From Desulfolutivibrio sulfoxidireducens (lineage in GTDB: Bacteria > Desulfobacterota > Desulfovibrionia > Desulfovibrionales > Desulfovibrionaceae): a DNA stretch of 64,000 bases. The notes under the pieces are model-generated. The model did no database searches and was not told the origin of the DNA. It was given only the letters and a program-made list of their open reading frames with translations. Position numbers and translations under genes: made by a program. The stretch spans positions 3,942,001-4,006,000 of the forward strand of contig NZ_CP045508.1 in NCBI RefSeq assembly GCF_013376475.1, written 5' to 3'. Below, one piece after another: positions 1-7,886 of this stretch. How positions within the stretch are numbered: the first letter of the stretch is position 1; each line of letters starts with the position of its first letter.

Positions 1-8
1 CCTGGTCC

Positions 9-1274
9 ATGACGGCCGCGTGGTCTGATCTGACGCGCCTGACCCGCCTGTCCTGGCGCATCCTGTCCATGGCCGTCACGGCCGTCCACGCCCAGAAACT
101 GCGCGGGGCCTTCGTGTCAAGCGCCGTGGCCCTGGGCATCGCGGCGCTTACGGTCATCGTGGCCTCGGTGGACGGGGCCAGGCAGAAGGCCCTGGAGATC
201 GTGGAGTGGTTCGGCCCCAACGCCGTCCTGGTCCTTGGCGGTGACATCGAAAACCGCCCCGTGGGCCAGCGGGTCCTGACCCTGACCTGGGACGACGCCC
301 GGACCATCGAGCGGTCCCTGCCCGGGGTCCAGGCCGTGGTCCCCATGCGCTCCAAGTCGTCGGTGATGCTCAAATACGAGGCCAAAAACGTGGTCCTCCC
401 GGTGGTGGTGGGGTCCACGCAAAACTATGCCCAAAGCTGGGACTGGCCCCTGGTGGAGGGCCGGGACCTGACCGAGGAGGATCTGGCCCGCTCGGCCAAG
501 GTCTGCCTGATCGGCGACGCCCCGGCCAAGGCCCTTTTCGGCGACGCCTCGCCCCTGGGAAAGACCATCCTGGTCCAGGACCTGCCGGTGCAGGTGGTGG
601 GCCGGCTGGCCTACCGGGGGTTCACCGGCGGCGGCAGCGACACCACGGTGGACGACCGGATCATCATGCCCATCACCACCCTGACCCAGCGCTTCAACAT
701 GGACTCCAAATATTTCCGGGGGCTTCGGGTCAAATTCCACGACCCCTCGCTCATGGACGACCACCTGGCCAACCTCAAATCGCTTTTGCGCCACCAGCAC
801 GGCATCGGCCCCGGCGACCCCGACGACTTCTCGCTTCTGTCCGCATCGGACATCCTGAAATTCCTATCCGCCGTGACCGGGGGCATGACCGTGTTTCTGG
901 GGGTGACCGCGGCGGTGGCCATCCTGGTGGGCGGGTTCGTTCTGGCCAACCTGATGTATCTGAGCGTGAGCGAGCGGCGCGAGGAGATCGGGCTGCGCAA
1001 GGCCCTTGGCGCGCCTGGATGGGCGGTGACGGTGCAGTTTCTGTGCGAGGCGTGTCTTTTGACGGCGCTTGGCGCGGTGATGGGCATCGGGCTGGGCATC
1101 GGGCTGGGGGAGATTCTCTCCAGCCTGGGGATGCTCAAGCTGGTCCTGACGCCCAAGATTCCCATCCTGTCGCTTGCGGCGGCCCTGGGCATCGCGCTGG
1201 TCTTCGGGCTCAAGCCAGCCCGCCGGGCCGCGTCCCTGGACCCCATCGAGGCCTTGCGGGGAGGGGGGGAATGA
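9..1274 (+). CDS. FtsX/MacB-type ABC transporter permease
   Basis: Inner-membrane permease subunit of an ABC exporter of the MacB/LolE type. The 421-residue protein has one N-terminal membrane segment (about residues 35-55), a MacB-like periplasmic domain (about 60-280, with the LIGDAPAKALFG block usual in this family) and three C-terminal membrane segments around 290-400. The conserved SERREEIGLRKALGA motif, which contacts the ATPase, follows the second membrane segment. The start ATG overlaps a TGA (bases 10-12) that could end an upstream gene, probably its ATP-binding partner; only the last three codons of that gene would lie in the window. The substrate cannot be told. The family call is firm. 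Confidence 0.88.
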   Translation: MTAAWSDLTRLTRLSWRILSMAVTAVHAQKLRGAFVSSAVALGIAALTVIVASVDGARQKALEIVEWFGPNAVLVLGGDIENRPVGQRVLTLTWDDARTIERSLPGVQAVVPMRSKSSVMLKYEAKNVVLPVVVGSTQNYAQSWDWPLVEGRDLTEEDLARSAKVCLIGDAPAKALFGDASPLGKTILVQDLPVQVVGRLAYRGFTGGGSDTTVDDRIIMPITTLTQRFNMDSKYFRGLRVKFHDPSLMDDHLANLKSLLRHQHGIGPGDPDDFSLLSASDILKFLSAVTGGMTVFLGVTAAVAILVGGFVLANLMYLSVSERREEIGLRKALGAPGWAVTVQFLCEACLLTALGAVMGIGLGIGLGEILSSLGMLKLVLTPKIPILSLAAALGIALVFGLKPARRAASLDPIEALRGGGE

Positions 1275-1283
1275 CGCCCCGCG

Positions 1284-3041
1284 TCACACCGGCAGCCGGA
1301 TGGTGAATCTGGTCCCCTTGCCCGGGGACGTGACGTAGCCGATCTCGCCCTTGTGGTCCTCGATGATGCGCTGGCACACGGCCAAGCCAAGCCCGGTGCC
1401 GCTCTCCTTGGTGGTACAGAAGGGCTCGAACATCCGCGAGGCCACATCCGGCGGGATGCCCGGGCCGTTGTCGGAGACCGTGACCAGGGCAAAGCCGTCC
1501 GCGAAGTCCGTGGACACCCGGACCTCGCCGCCCTCGGGCATGGCCTCGGCCGCGTTCTTCATCAGGTTGATCAGCACCTGGCGCAGCCGGCCGGCGTCGT
1601 GGGGCACCAGGGGGATGCCCCGGCCGGCCTCGAAGGTCACCCGCACCCCCCGGGTCTTGAGGCCCTCGGTCATCATCCGGACGGTCTCCTCCACTGTGAC
1701 GCCTATGTCTCCGAGCTCGATGCGCGGCGGCACAGGACGGCTGAAATCGCGCACCTCGTTGAGCATGGCCTCCAGGCGCCGGGCCTCCTCCTCGACGATC
1801 CTCAGCTTTTCCGCATTCTTGTCGTCGTCGGCCAGGGTCCTGCGCACCTGCCGGGCGAACCCGCTCATGAGCATGAGCGGATTTTTGATCTCGTGGGACA
1901 GGTGGGCCGCCGCCTGCCCGATGGCCGCAAAGCGTTCGGAACGGATCAACTTTTCCTGGGCCTTGACCAGCTCGGCCTTCTTGCGCTCGACCTCCGCGCC
2001 GAGCATTCGGGAAAAACGCAGGGAAAACCACATGGCCACCACGAACCCGAAAAACACCACGGCCTCGAAAAGCACCACCACGAGCCATTCCCGGATCACC
2101 AGTCGTCCGATGAGCCCCTGGACCTCGGACTCCGGCGCGGCCAGGCACACCCCCCAGACGTTGCCCTGGTCGTCGTCCCCGGAGGGAAAGGCCGGACAGA
2201 AGGCCGCCAGCTTGCGCATCTCGGAGATGACCCCCCGGTGCCACCCGGACACATACCAGTCCGTGCCCTTCTGGCCCGTGAGGATGCGCTCCCGCAAAAG
2301 CCATTCGATGCGCGACCAGTCAAGCTCGGGATTGCGTTCCCGCCGGGTCTCGATGGAATGCTGGCCCAAGAACTGCTCCTCGTAGTGGTCCAGAAAATAC
2401 CCCTGGTCGTCCACCACCCAGGCGTAACCGCTCTCGCCCGAGCGCACCCCATGGGCGTATTCCCTGGCCACGGCCATGGCGTCCAGGACCAGAAGGATCA
2501 CCCCGGTCATCGTGTGGGTGTCGGTTTTGGAGGAGACGCCGGCGGCCATGAGCACCAGACGCCGGCCCGCGAACGGCCCCACCCGCGGCGCCACGACCCG
2601 GCCGACGTACACCGCGCCGGCCCGGGCCGGATCGAGGGCGAAGGCCAGGGCCGCTTTCGTGTCGAGTCCGGCGTCTCCGGGGAGTTCCCCGCTTGCGTCG
2701 AACCACTCGGGAGGACCGTCCATGCCGCGCGCAAAGCCCATGGCCAGGACCTTCCAGTGCTTGAGCATCTGGAAAAATGGGGAGATGGCGTCAACTGGGG
2801 ACCCGGAGTCGGCGGGCATGCCGCGCCACACCTCGGACAGGCTGCGCAGGCTGGTCTTGAGAAACTCGAAATGCTCGTCGATGTCGGCGGCGATCTTTTC
2901 CGCCAGAAGAAGCTGCTGGCCGTTGAACTGGTCCGTGACGACCAGTTCGATCTCGTTTTTGGCCCGCCAGCCCATGAATGCGACCACCGCCATCAGGACG
3001 GCGAACAGCACCACGGCGGCGGCCAGAAATTTTCGGGTCAT
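1284..3041 (-). CDS. membrane sensor histidine kinase with periplasmic sensor domain
   Basis: Two-component sensor kinase of 585 residues. It has an N-terminal membrane anchor (residues 5-25), a periplasmic region of about 290 residues resembling a double-Cache sensor, a second membrane segment near 318-340, then HisKA (phosphoacceptor in SHEIKNP, about residue 383) and HATPase domains with INLMKNAAEAM (N box), DNGPGIP (G1) and GTGLGLAV (G2). The start MTRKF was chosen because GGGGGATC precedes it; an in-frame ATG 12 codons upstream has no better site. It converges on the permease gene with a 9-bp gap. No response regulator is adjacent, so its partner lies elsewhere. The ligand is unknown. 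Confidence 0.88.
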   Translation of the reverse strand: MTRKFLAAAVVLFAVLMAVVAFMGWRAKNEIELVVTDQFNGQQLLLAEKIAADIDEHFEFLKTSLRSLSEVWRGMPADSGSPVDAISPFFQMLKHWKVLAMGFARGMDGPPEWFDASGELPGDAGLDTKAALAFALDPARAGAVYVGRVVAPRVGPFAGRRLVLMAAGVSSKTDTHTMTGVILLVLDAMAVAREYAHGVRSGESGYAWVVDDQGYFLDHYEEQFLGQHSIETRRERNPELDWSRIEWLLRERILTGQKGTDWYVSGWHRGVISEMRKLAAFCPAFPSGDDDQGNVWGVCLAAPESEVQGLIGRLVIREWLVVVLFEAVVFFGFVVAMWFSLRFSRMLGAEVERKKAELVKAQEKLIRSERFAAIGQAAAHLSHEIKNPLMLMSGFARQVRRTLADDDKNAEKLRIVEEEARRLEAMLNEVRDFSRPVPPRIELGDIGVTVEETVRMMTEGLKTRGVRVTFEAGRGIPLVPHDAGRLRQVLINLMKNAAEAMPEGGEVRVSTDFADGFALVTVSDNGPGIPPDVASRMFEPFCTTKESGTGLGLAVCQRIIEDHKGEIGYVTSPGKGTRFTIRLPV

Positions 3042-3228
3042 GATCCCCCATCCGGTCTTGGGCCAGAATATCCCCAACTATCCGGAATTCCCTACGGATG
3101 CAACCCGAAGTCTTCCCGCGCGCCAGGTGTTCCCGCCGCGCCCAAAGGCCCGGACATGGCGCGGGGCCGCGCTTTCCCTTGCCAAGCCCGCCCCGCCCGG
3201 GTACCCCCCTTTTCGGGAGACGCCACGC

Positions 3229-4581
3229 ATGCACATGGAAAAAGGTTCAATCCTCGACATCGAGGTGGCCAAGCTGGCCTTCGGCGGCCGGGGACTGGCC
3301 CGGGTGGACGGTTTCGTGATCTTCTGCGATCGCGCCCTGCCGGGACAGACGGTCCGGGCCGAGCTGACCAAGGTTCACAAGGGTTTTGCCGAGGCTAGGC
3401 TTGTGGAGGTCCTTTCGGCCTCGCCGGATCAGATCGATCCCTTCTGTCCGCATTTCGGCCAATGCGGCGGCTGCGTCTGGCAGGATCTGGCCTACCCGGC
3501 CCAACTCTTCTGGAAACGGGAACAGTTGGCCGAAAGCCTGCGCCACCTGCCCGGGATCGAGGACGTCCGGGTGGCCGACACCGTCGCCTCGCCCGAGACC
3601 CGGCGGTTCCGCAACAAAATGGAATTCGCCTTCGCCGGGTCCCTGCACCTGGGCCTTTACGCGCGCACCGCGCCGGGAAGGATCTGCGACGTGACCGACT
3701 GCGGCATTGCCGGCCCGCGAACCATGGCCATGCTGGGCGCGGCCAGGGAATTTTGCCGGGGTTTCGGGCAGACGGCCTTCGACCCCAAAACCGGCAAGGG
3801 CCTGTGGCGACATCTGGTCATCCGCGAGTCCAGGGCCACGGGCCAGACCATGGTCCAGCTCATCACCGCCCCCCGGGGCGACGCGCAAAAGGCCGCCAAG
3901 GCCCTCTGTGAACATCTCACGGCCGCCTTTCCGGACATGACCACCTTCGTGCATTCCACACGCCAGACCAAGGCCGCCGTGGCCGCCGGGGAACGCCTGG
4001 AATCGGTCACGGGGCCGGGATTCATCGAGGACCGAGTGGGGAACACGGCCTTTCGCATCTCCCCGGACTCCTTCTTCCAGACCAACACCGCCGGAGCTCA
4101 GCGCCTCTACGACACGGTCATGGCCGCCGCCGCCCTCACCGGCTCACAGACCGTCTGGGACCTCTACTGCGGCTCCGGGGGCATCGCCCTATACGCCTCG
4201 GCCAAGGCCAAACAGGTCATCGGCGTGGATTCCTCGGCCATGAGCATCCGCGACGCCAAGACCTCGGCCGGGGAAAACGGCATCGTCAACTGCGAATTCG
4301 TGAAAGGCGACGTGCGCCAGACCGTGGAATCCCTGCGCACCAAAAAACCCGACGTGGTCTTCCTGGACCCGCCCCGGGCCGGGACCCACCCGGAGGTGCT
4401 GGCCTCCCTGCGCCTTCTCACCCCCTCGCGCATCGTCTACGTCTCGTGCAACCCGGCCACCCTGGCCCGGGACGCGGCGGCGCTCCTCGGAGACTACCAG
4501 GTGGACAGCGTCACCCCCGTGGACATGTTCCCCCACGGCCCACACATCGAATGCGTCCTTGGGCTTGCCCGCAGGAAATAA
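3229..4581 (+). CDS. rlmD: 23S rRNA (uracil-5-)-methyltransferase, RlmD/TrmA family
   Basis: SAM-dependent RNA m5U methyltransferase of 450 residues, acting on rRNA in the cytoplasm. A TRAM domain (residues 1-60) is followed by a 4Fe-4S cluster site (CPHFGQCGGC, residues 73-82, with a further Cys in DVTDCGIA) and a Rossmann methyltransferase domain with DLYCGSGG, FLDPPRAG and YVSCNPATLARD, whose Cys is the catalytic nucleophile. The start at 3229 follows GGGAGA by 8 bases; a second ATG lies two codons in. RlmD, RlmC and TrmA cannot be separated with certainty by eye; the TRAM domain plus Fe-S cysteines favours RlmD-like. Three strong hairpins follow it. Confidence 0.85.
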   Translation: MHMEKGSILDIEVAKLAFGGRGLARVDGFVIFCDRALPGQTVRAELTKVHKGFAEARLVEVLSASPDQIDPFCPHFGQCGGCVWQDLAYPAQLFWKREQLAESLRHLPGIEDVRVADTVASPETRRFRNKMEFAFAGSLHLGLYARTAPGRICDVTDCGIAGPRTMAMLGAAREFCRGFGQTAFDPKTGKGLWRHLVIRESRATGQTMVQLITAPRGDAQKAAKALCEHLTAAFPDMTTFVHSTRQTKAAVAAGERLESVTGPGFIEDRVGNTAFRISPDSFFQTNTAGAQRLYDTVMAAAALTGSQTVWDLYCGSGGIALYASAKAKQVIGVDSSAMSIRDAKTSAGENGIVNCEFVKGDVRQTVESLRTKKPDVVFLDPPRAGTHPEVLASLRLLTPSRIVYVSCNPATLARDAAALLGDYQVDSVTPVDMFPHGPHIECVLGLARRK

Positions 4582-4584
4582 CCT

Positions 4585-4611
4585 CGGGGAGAGGGCTTCG
4601 CCCCCTCCCCG
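4585..4611 (+). terminator. hairpin just after rlmD
   Basis: An 11-bp stem with one mismatch (4585-4595 with 4601-4611) and a CTTCG loop begins 4 bases after the rlmD stop. It has no T-tract, so it is a terminator-like or mRNA-end-stabilising hairpin rather than a canonical intrinsic terminator. Confidence 0.4.
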
Positions 4612-4650
4612 AACCCCTTCCCCGCCCGGGGGAAATCATTCCCCCCGGAC

Positions 4651-4717
4651 CCCCCGTTTCCGCCGCGCGTTTTCCATTGCGCAAGGCGCAACGGAAAACG
4701 CGCGGCGGAAACGGGGG
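4651..4717. repeat. very long near-perfect inverted repeat
   Basis: Arms 4651-4675 and 4693-4717 are perfect 25-bp inverse complements. The pairing continues after one mismatch (4676/4692) with six more pairs (TTGCGC/GCGCAA) around an AAG centre. The result is a 31-bp hairpin lying between convergent genes. It may be a REP-like or transcription-blocking element. Confidence 0.7.
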
Positions 4718-4791
4718 GATTCGGCAGGGATGGTACCACCGGCGTGGGAAAGGGCTTTCGCGGAGCGTATCGAACGTTTTTGAAGAGGGGT

Positions 4792-4829
4792 CCAGGGGGG
4801 AAACTTTTTGAAAAAAGTTTCCCCCCTGG
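4792..4829. terminator. bidirectional terminator-like hairpin
   Basis: A perfect 18-bp stem (4792-4809 with 4812-4829). The inner part is A/T-rich (AAACTTTTT / AAAAAGTTT) and the outer part is G/C-rich (CCAGGGGGG / CCCCCCTGG). It sits between the converging rlmD and PPOX-fold genes and reads as hairpin plus T-run in both directions, so it plausibly ends both transcripts. Confidence 0.55.
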
Positions 4830-4844
4830 CCGCCGGTGGCCTGC

Positions 4845-5321
4845 CTACTCCGCGCGTTTTTCGGGAGCGGGCAGGGATTTGCCGGTCATGGATTCGATGT
4901 CGATGCGGATCACGGCGGCAGCCGAAAGGGCCTCTGGCGCGAAGCCCTGTTCGGGGCCGCCGTGGGCGCGCATGATCACCCGCAGGCCGTAAAGTTTTTC
5001 CTCGGGGTCGGTCAAAAACACGGCCCGGCCGAAACCGATCACCGAGCGATAGTGGGTGGTGAACCGGCAGGGCAGATCCCCGGGGACGATGGCCACGTCC
5101 GCGTCCACCTCGAAGCAGATCTCGGGGTTATTGGCCAGGGCCTCGATTTTTTTGCCCTTGCGGGAGGAATGGAGATAGAGGGCGCCGGGTTCGTAGCCGA
5201 AATTGACCGGCACAACGTAGGCCCGGCCCTCCGAGATCATGCCCAGGCGACAGACGCGCTGGGAGTGAAGAATGGCCTCGATGTCCCGCGTATTCGTGAT
5301 TTCCCTGTCGGCCTTGCGCAT
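4845..5321 (-). CDS. pyridoxamine 5'-phosphate oxidase-fold (NimA-like) flavoprotein
   Basis: Small cytoplasmic FMN-binding split-barrel protein (158 residues). The order of motifs matches the nitroimidazole-resistance (Nim) branch of the PPOX-like superfamily: CRLGMISEGRAYVVPVNFGY near the N-terminus, LYLHSSRKGKK in the middle and YRSVIGFGRAV further on. Members usually bind FMN or a related flavin and reduce small molecules, but the substrate is not readable from sequence. It lies directly downstream of the glutamine amidotransferase gene on the same strand (9-bp gap), so the two are likely co-transcribed. A strong terminator-like hairpin lies just beyond its stop. Confidence 0.78.
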   Translation of the reverse strand: MRKADREITNTRDIEAILHSQRVCRLGMISEGRAYVVPVNFGYEPGALYLHSSRKGKKIEALANNPEICFEVDADVAIVPGDLPCRFTTHYRSVIGFGRAVFLTDPEEKLYGLRVIMRAHGGPEQGFAPEALSAAAVIRIDIESMTGKSLPAPEKRAE

Positions 5322-5330
5322 ATTCCCGCC

Positions 5331-6032
5331 TTACGAGCCGATCACGGCTTCCATGGAATCCAGGAAGCGGGACATGAGGTCCCGAAGGGGCGCGAACGAC
5401 GCCCGGCCGTTGTGCATGGCCTTCGGAGTCTGAACGAAGTTGCCGGGCACGATCTCCGACCCGCAGTGCTTGATGAGCGACACCAGGTTGGCCGGGGCCG
5501 TTTCCAGGTGGAACTGCAGGCCGGCCACCCGGTCGCCCAGGACAAAGGCCTGGTTGGCGCAACCCGGGCTCGACGCGGCATGGATCGCGCCGGTCGGGAT
5601 GGAAAAGGTGTCGCCGTGCCAGTGAAAGGCGGTGAAGGTCTCGGGGAAGCCGGCGAACAGGGGATGCGCCGCGCCCTGGGGGGTGAGCGTCACCGGCTGC
5701 CAGCCGATTTCGGGATGTTCTCCCTTGGTCACCTGGCCGCCCAGGACGTCGCACACAAGCTGCGCCCCGAGACAGATGCCGAGAACCCCCTTGCCGGCAT
5801 CCACGGCCGCCCGGATGGCCGTTTTTTCGGCCGCGAGCCAGGGATGGGCCTCTTCCTCGTAAATGTTCATGGGGCCGCCCAGGACCACCAGGAAGTCGAA
5901 GACGTCCGGGGCGGCCGGGGTCTCGTCGGCGTCCAGGCGGGTCGTGGCCAGGTGATGGCCCTTGGCCTCGGCCCACAGCCGGATGGTGCCGAGGTCCTCG
6001 AAGGCGACGTGCTGGAAGGCGTGGATACGCAT
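5331..6032 (-). CDS. class I glutamine amidotransferase-like protein
   Basis: A 233-residue class I glutamine amidotransferase domain. The nucleophile Cys is in GICLGAQL (residue 87), the oxyanion-strand LGGPMNIYE is near 51, and the His/Glu of the triad are in QFHLE (residues 175 and 177). It resembles stand-alone GMP synthase-type GATase proteins (COG0518) rather than GuaA, since no synthetase domain is present. The ATG at 6032 follows AAGGACGGTCCC; a longer reading frame upstream has no site. It is divergent from metY, with a 22-bp dyad between them. The acceptor of the released ammonia is unknown; some relatives cleave gamma-glutamyl compounds. Confidence 0.8.
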   Translation of the reverse strand: MRIHAFQHVAFEDLGTIRLWAEAKGHHLATTRLDADETPAAPDVFDFLVVLGGPMNIYEEEAHPWLAAEKTAIRAAVDAGKGVLGICLGAQLVCDVLGGQVTKGEHPEIGWQPVTLTPQGAAHPLFAGFPETFTAFHWHGDTFSIPTGAIHAASSPGCANQAFVLGDRVAGLQFHLETAPANLVSLIKHCGSEIVPGNFVQTPKAMHNGRASFAPLRDLMSRFLDSMEAVIGS

Positions 6033-6090
6033 GGGACCGTCCTTTTCGCAGGGGTTCGGGATGCCGGTCGGGGCCGGGGGGCGGCCCTCG

Positions 6091-6112
6091 TCGAATATCA
6101 ATTGATTTTCGA
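6091..6112. promoter_or_regulatory. 22-bp dyad, candidate operator
   Basis: Ten of the eleven base pairs of this 22-bp sequence are self-complementary (only 6096/6107 fails), with ATCAATTGAT as its core. It lies in the divergent space between the amidotransferase and metY genes, upstream of the proposed metY promoter. It is a good shape for a dimeric regulator site; the regulator is unknown. Confidence 0.4.
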
Positions 6113-6142
6113 TCCCGGCCGGGACGTTGTCAAGCCCGCGCG

Positions 6143-6171
6143 GTGACAGCCGCATCCGTTCCGGCTAGGAT
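6143..6171 (+). promoter_or_regulatory. candidate sigma-70 promoter of metY
   Basis: GTGACA (6143-6148, 5/6 to TTGACA), a 17-bp spacer and TAGGAT (6166-6171, 4/6 to TATAAT). This would give a leader of about 55 bases before the metY start. Pattern match only. Confidence 0.4.
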
Positions 6172-6231
6172 GTCAGAAGCGGCCATGATCCCCGACATGG
6201 GGCAACTCCCCGGCCCCCCAAGGAGCGCGCC

Positions 6232-7545
6232 ATGAAACATCCCGCACAACATCCCGAAACCCTGGCCCTGCACGCCGGGCACACCCCGGATTCCGACACC
6301 CTGTCCCGGGCCGTGCCCATACACCAGACCACGAGCTATCTTTTCCGGGACGCGGCCCACGCCGCCGATCTGTTTGCCCTGAAAACCCCGGGCTACATCT
6401 ACACCCGGATCATGAACCCGACCACGGACGTACTGGAGAAGCGGCTGGCGGCGCTGCACGGGGCCTCGGCGGCCCTGTGCACGGCCTCGGGCATGGCGGC
6501 CATCTTCTACGTGGCCGCGACCCTGGCCCGGGCCGGGCAGAACTTCGTGTCCGGCTCGAATCTCTACGGCGGTACACACACCCTTTTCGAGCATACCCTC
6601 AAACGCTTCGGCATCGAGGTCCGGCTCGTGGATTCCTCGGATCCGGCCAATTTCGAGCGGGCCGCCGACGCGAACACCCGTTTTCTCTATTCGGAGTCCA
6701 TCGGCAATCCGCGCTGCAACGTGGACGATCTGGAGGGCATCGCGGCCGTGGCCAGGCGTCTTCGGGTGCCGTTTGTCCTGGACAACACCGTGGCCCCGCC
6801 CCCGGTGTTCAACCCCTTTGACGTCGGCTGCGACATCGCGGTCTATTCCCTGACCAAGATGATCGCCGGCCACGGCACATGCATCGGCGGGGCCGTGGTC
6901 GAGGGCGGCGGGTTCGACTGGAAGGCCGCCGGCAAATATCCGGAGATCACCGAGCCCGACCCCACCTACCACGGGACCAATTTCTGGGATGCCCTGTGCG
7001 CGCTCGAAGGCACGCCGTGCACCGCCTTTTGCACCAAGCTGCGCACGGGTCTGGCCCGGGACATCGGGGCCTCGCCCGCGCCCATAAACAGCTTCCTGAT
7101 CCTCCAGGGCCTGGAGACCCTGCCCCTGCGGGCCCGGGCCCACTGCGCCAACGCCGGCCGCGTGGCGGCCTTTCTGGCCGGGCATCCGGCCGTGTCCTGG
7201 GTCAACTACGCCGGCCTGCCCGACCACAGGGACCATGCCCGGGCCAGAAAATATTTCCCCCTGGGACCCGGGGCGGTCTTCGGTTTCGGGGTCAAAGGCG
7301 GCCTGTCCGCCGGCCGGAGGTTCATCGAGTCCGTGAGGCTGTGCTCGCACCTAGCCAACATCCTGGACGCCAAGACCCTGGTCATCCACCCGGCCAGCAC
7401 CACTCATTCCCAGTTGACGCTCGAAGAACAACTGGAGGCGGGCGTGCCGCCGGATCTGGTGCGCATCTCCGTGGGCATCGAGCACGTTGACGACATCATC
7501 GCCGACCTGGATCAGGCCCTGACGGCCTCGCAGGGGGAGGAGTAA
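6232..7545 (+). CDS. metY: O-acetylhomoserine sulfhydrylase (Cys/Met metabolism PLP enzyme)
   Basis: Pyridoxal-phosphate enzyme of 437 residues that would combine O-acetylhomoserine with sulfide to give homocysteine in the cytoplasm, a direct sulfhydrylation route suited to a sulfide-producing anaerobe. The Cys/Met-metabolism fold is clear: YTRIMNPTTD near the N-terminus, SGSNLYGGTH, the cofactor lysine in SLTKMIAGHG (K209) and HPASTTHSQL near the C-terminus with RISVGIEHVDD. AAGGAG lies 6 bases before the ATG. The length fits MetY (about 430) better than cystathionine gamma-synthase (about 380-400). Methionine gamma-lyase is the main alternative. Confidence 0.87.
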   Translation: MKHPAQHPETLALHAGHTPDSDTLSRAVPIHQTTSYLFRDAAHAADLFALKTPGYIYTRIMNPTTDVLEKRLAALHGASAALCTASGMAAIFYVAATLARAGQNFVSGSNLYGGTHTLFEHTLKRFGIEVRLVDSSDPANFERAADANTRFLYSESIGNPRCNVDDLEGIAAVARRLRVPFVLDNTVAPPPVFNPFDVGCDIAVYSLTKMIAGHGTCIGGAVVEGGGFDWKAAGKYPEITEPDPTYHGTNFWDALCALEGTPCTAFCTKLRTGLARDIGASPAPINSFLILQGLETLPLRARAHCANAGRVAAFLAGHPAVSWVNYAGLPDHRDHARARKYFPLGPGAVFGFGVKGGLSAGRRFIESVRLCSHLANILDAKTLVIHPASTTHSQLTLEEQLEAGVPPDLVRISVGIEHVDDIIADLDQALTASQGEE

Positions 7546-7570
7546 GGGAAGGGTGAAAAGAAATCCTCCG

Positions 7571-7602
7571 GATTCCAAAGGGGGCTGGCCCCCTTTGGAA
7601 TC
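7571..7602. terminator. 14-bp perfect hairpin after metY
   Basis: Arms 7571-7584 and 7589-7602 are perfect complements with a CTGG loop, 26 bases after the metY stop. There is no T-run on the plus side; on the minus strand T-rich sequence follows. It probably marks transcript ends of metY and perhaps of the opposing TPR gene. Confidence 0.45.
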
Positions 7603-7886
7603 CCCGCAAAGGGTGACGGCAAGACGGATGGAAACGGTTCCCCGGGTCTTTCCCGGATAGCCGCGAAACGACCAGACCGATCCGGCCGGACGAGGGAAGC
7701 GGCACGGTGGCGGGATGGGGTCTTTCCGGTCTTTCGCGGATCGTCGGGGAGGAATCGCGCCGCTCAGGCCGGGCGAGGGGTCGCCGGAAAAAGACGGCGG
7801 GGGCATCCGCGAAGCGGAATTTGCCGCCGCCGGCTTTTTTCGCCGATCCCAAGCCCGGCGGCCCCCATCCCGCCGAGCCCGCCCCC
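7603..7886. other. non-coding gap between converging genes
   Basis: With the hairpin just before it, this completes a 341-bp gene-free stretch. A small TCCGC-GAA-GCGGA stem (7806-7818) and a GCCGGC followed by six T (near 7830-7840) are visible. No supportable gene was seen on either strand. Confidence 0.4.

Noticed and set aside
4836-6146. Long plus-strand open frame opposite the PPOX-fold and amidotransferase genes
   Set aside because: It mirrors codon structure of the real minus-strand genes, has His/Gly/Val-rich composition typical of antisense frames in GC-rich DNA, and no ribosome site.
6113-6231. SAM riboswitch upstream of metY
   Set aside because: The leader from the likely transcription start is only about 55 bases and lacks the conserved helices and a terminator stem.
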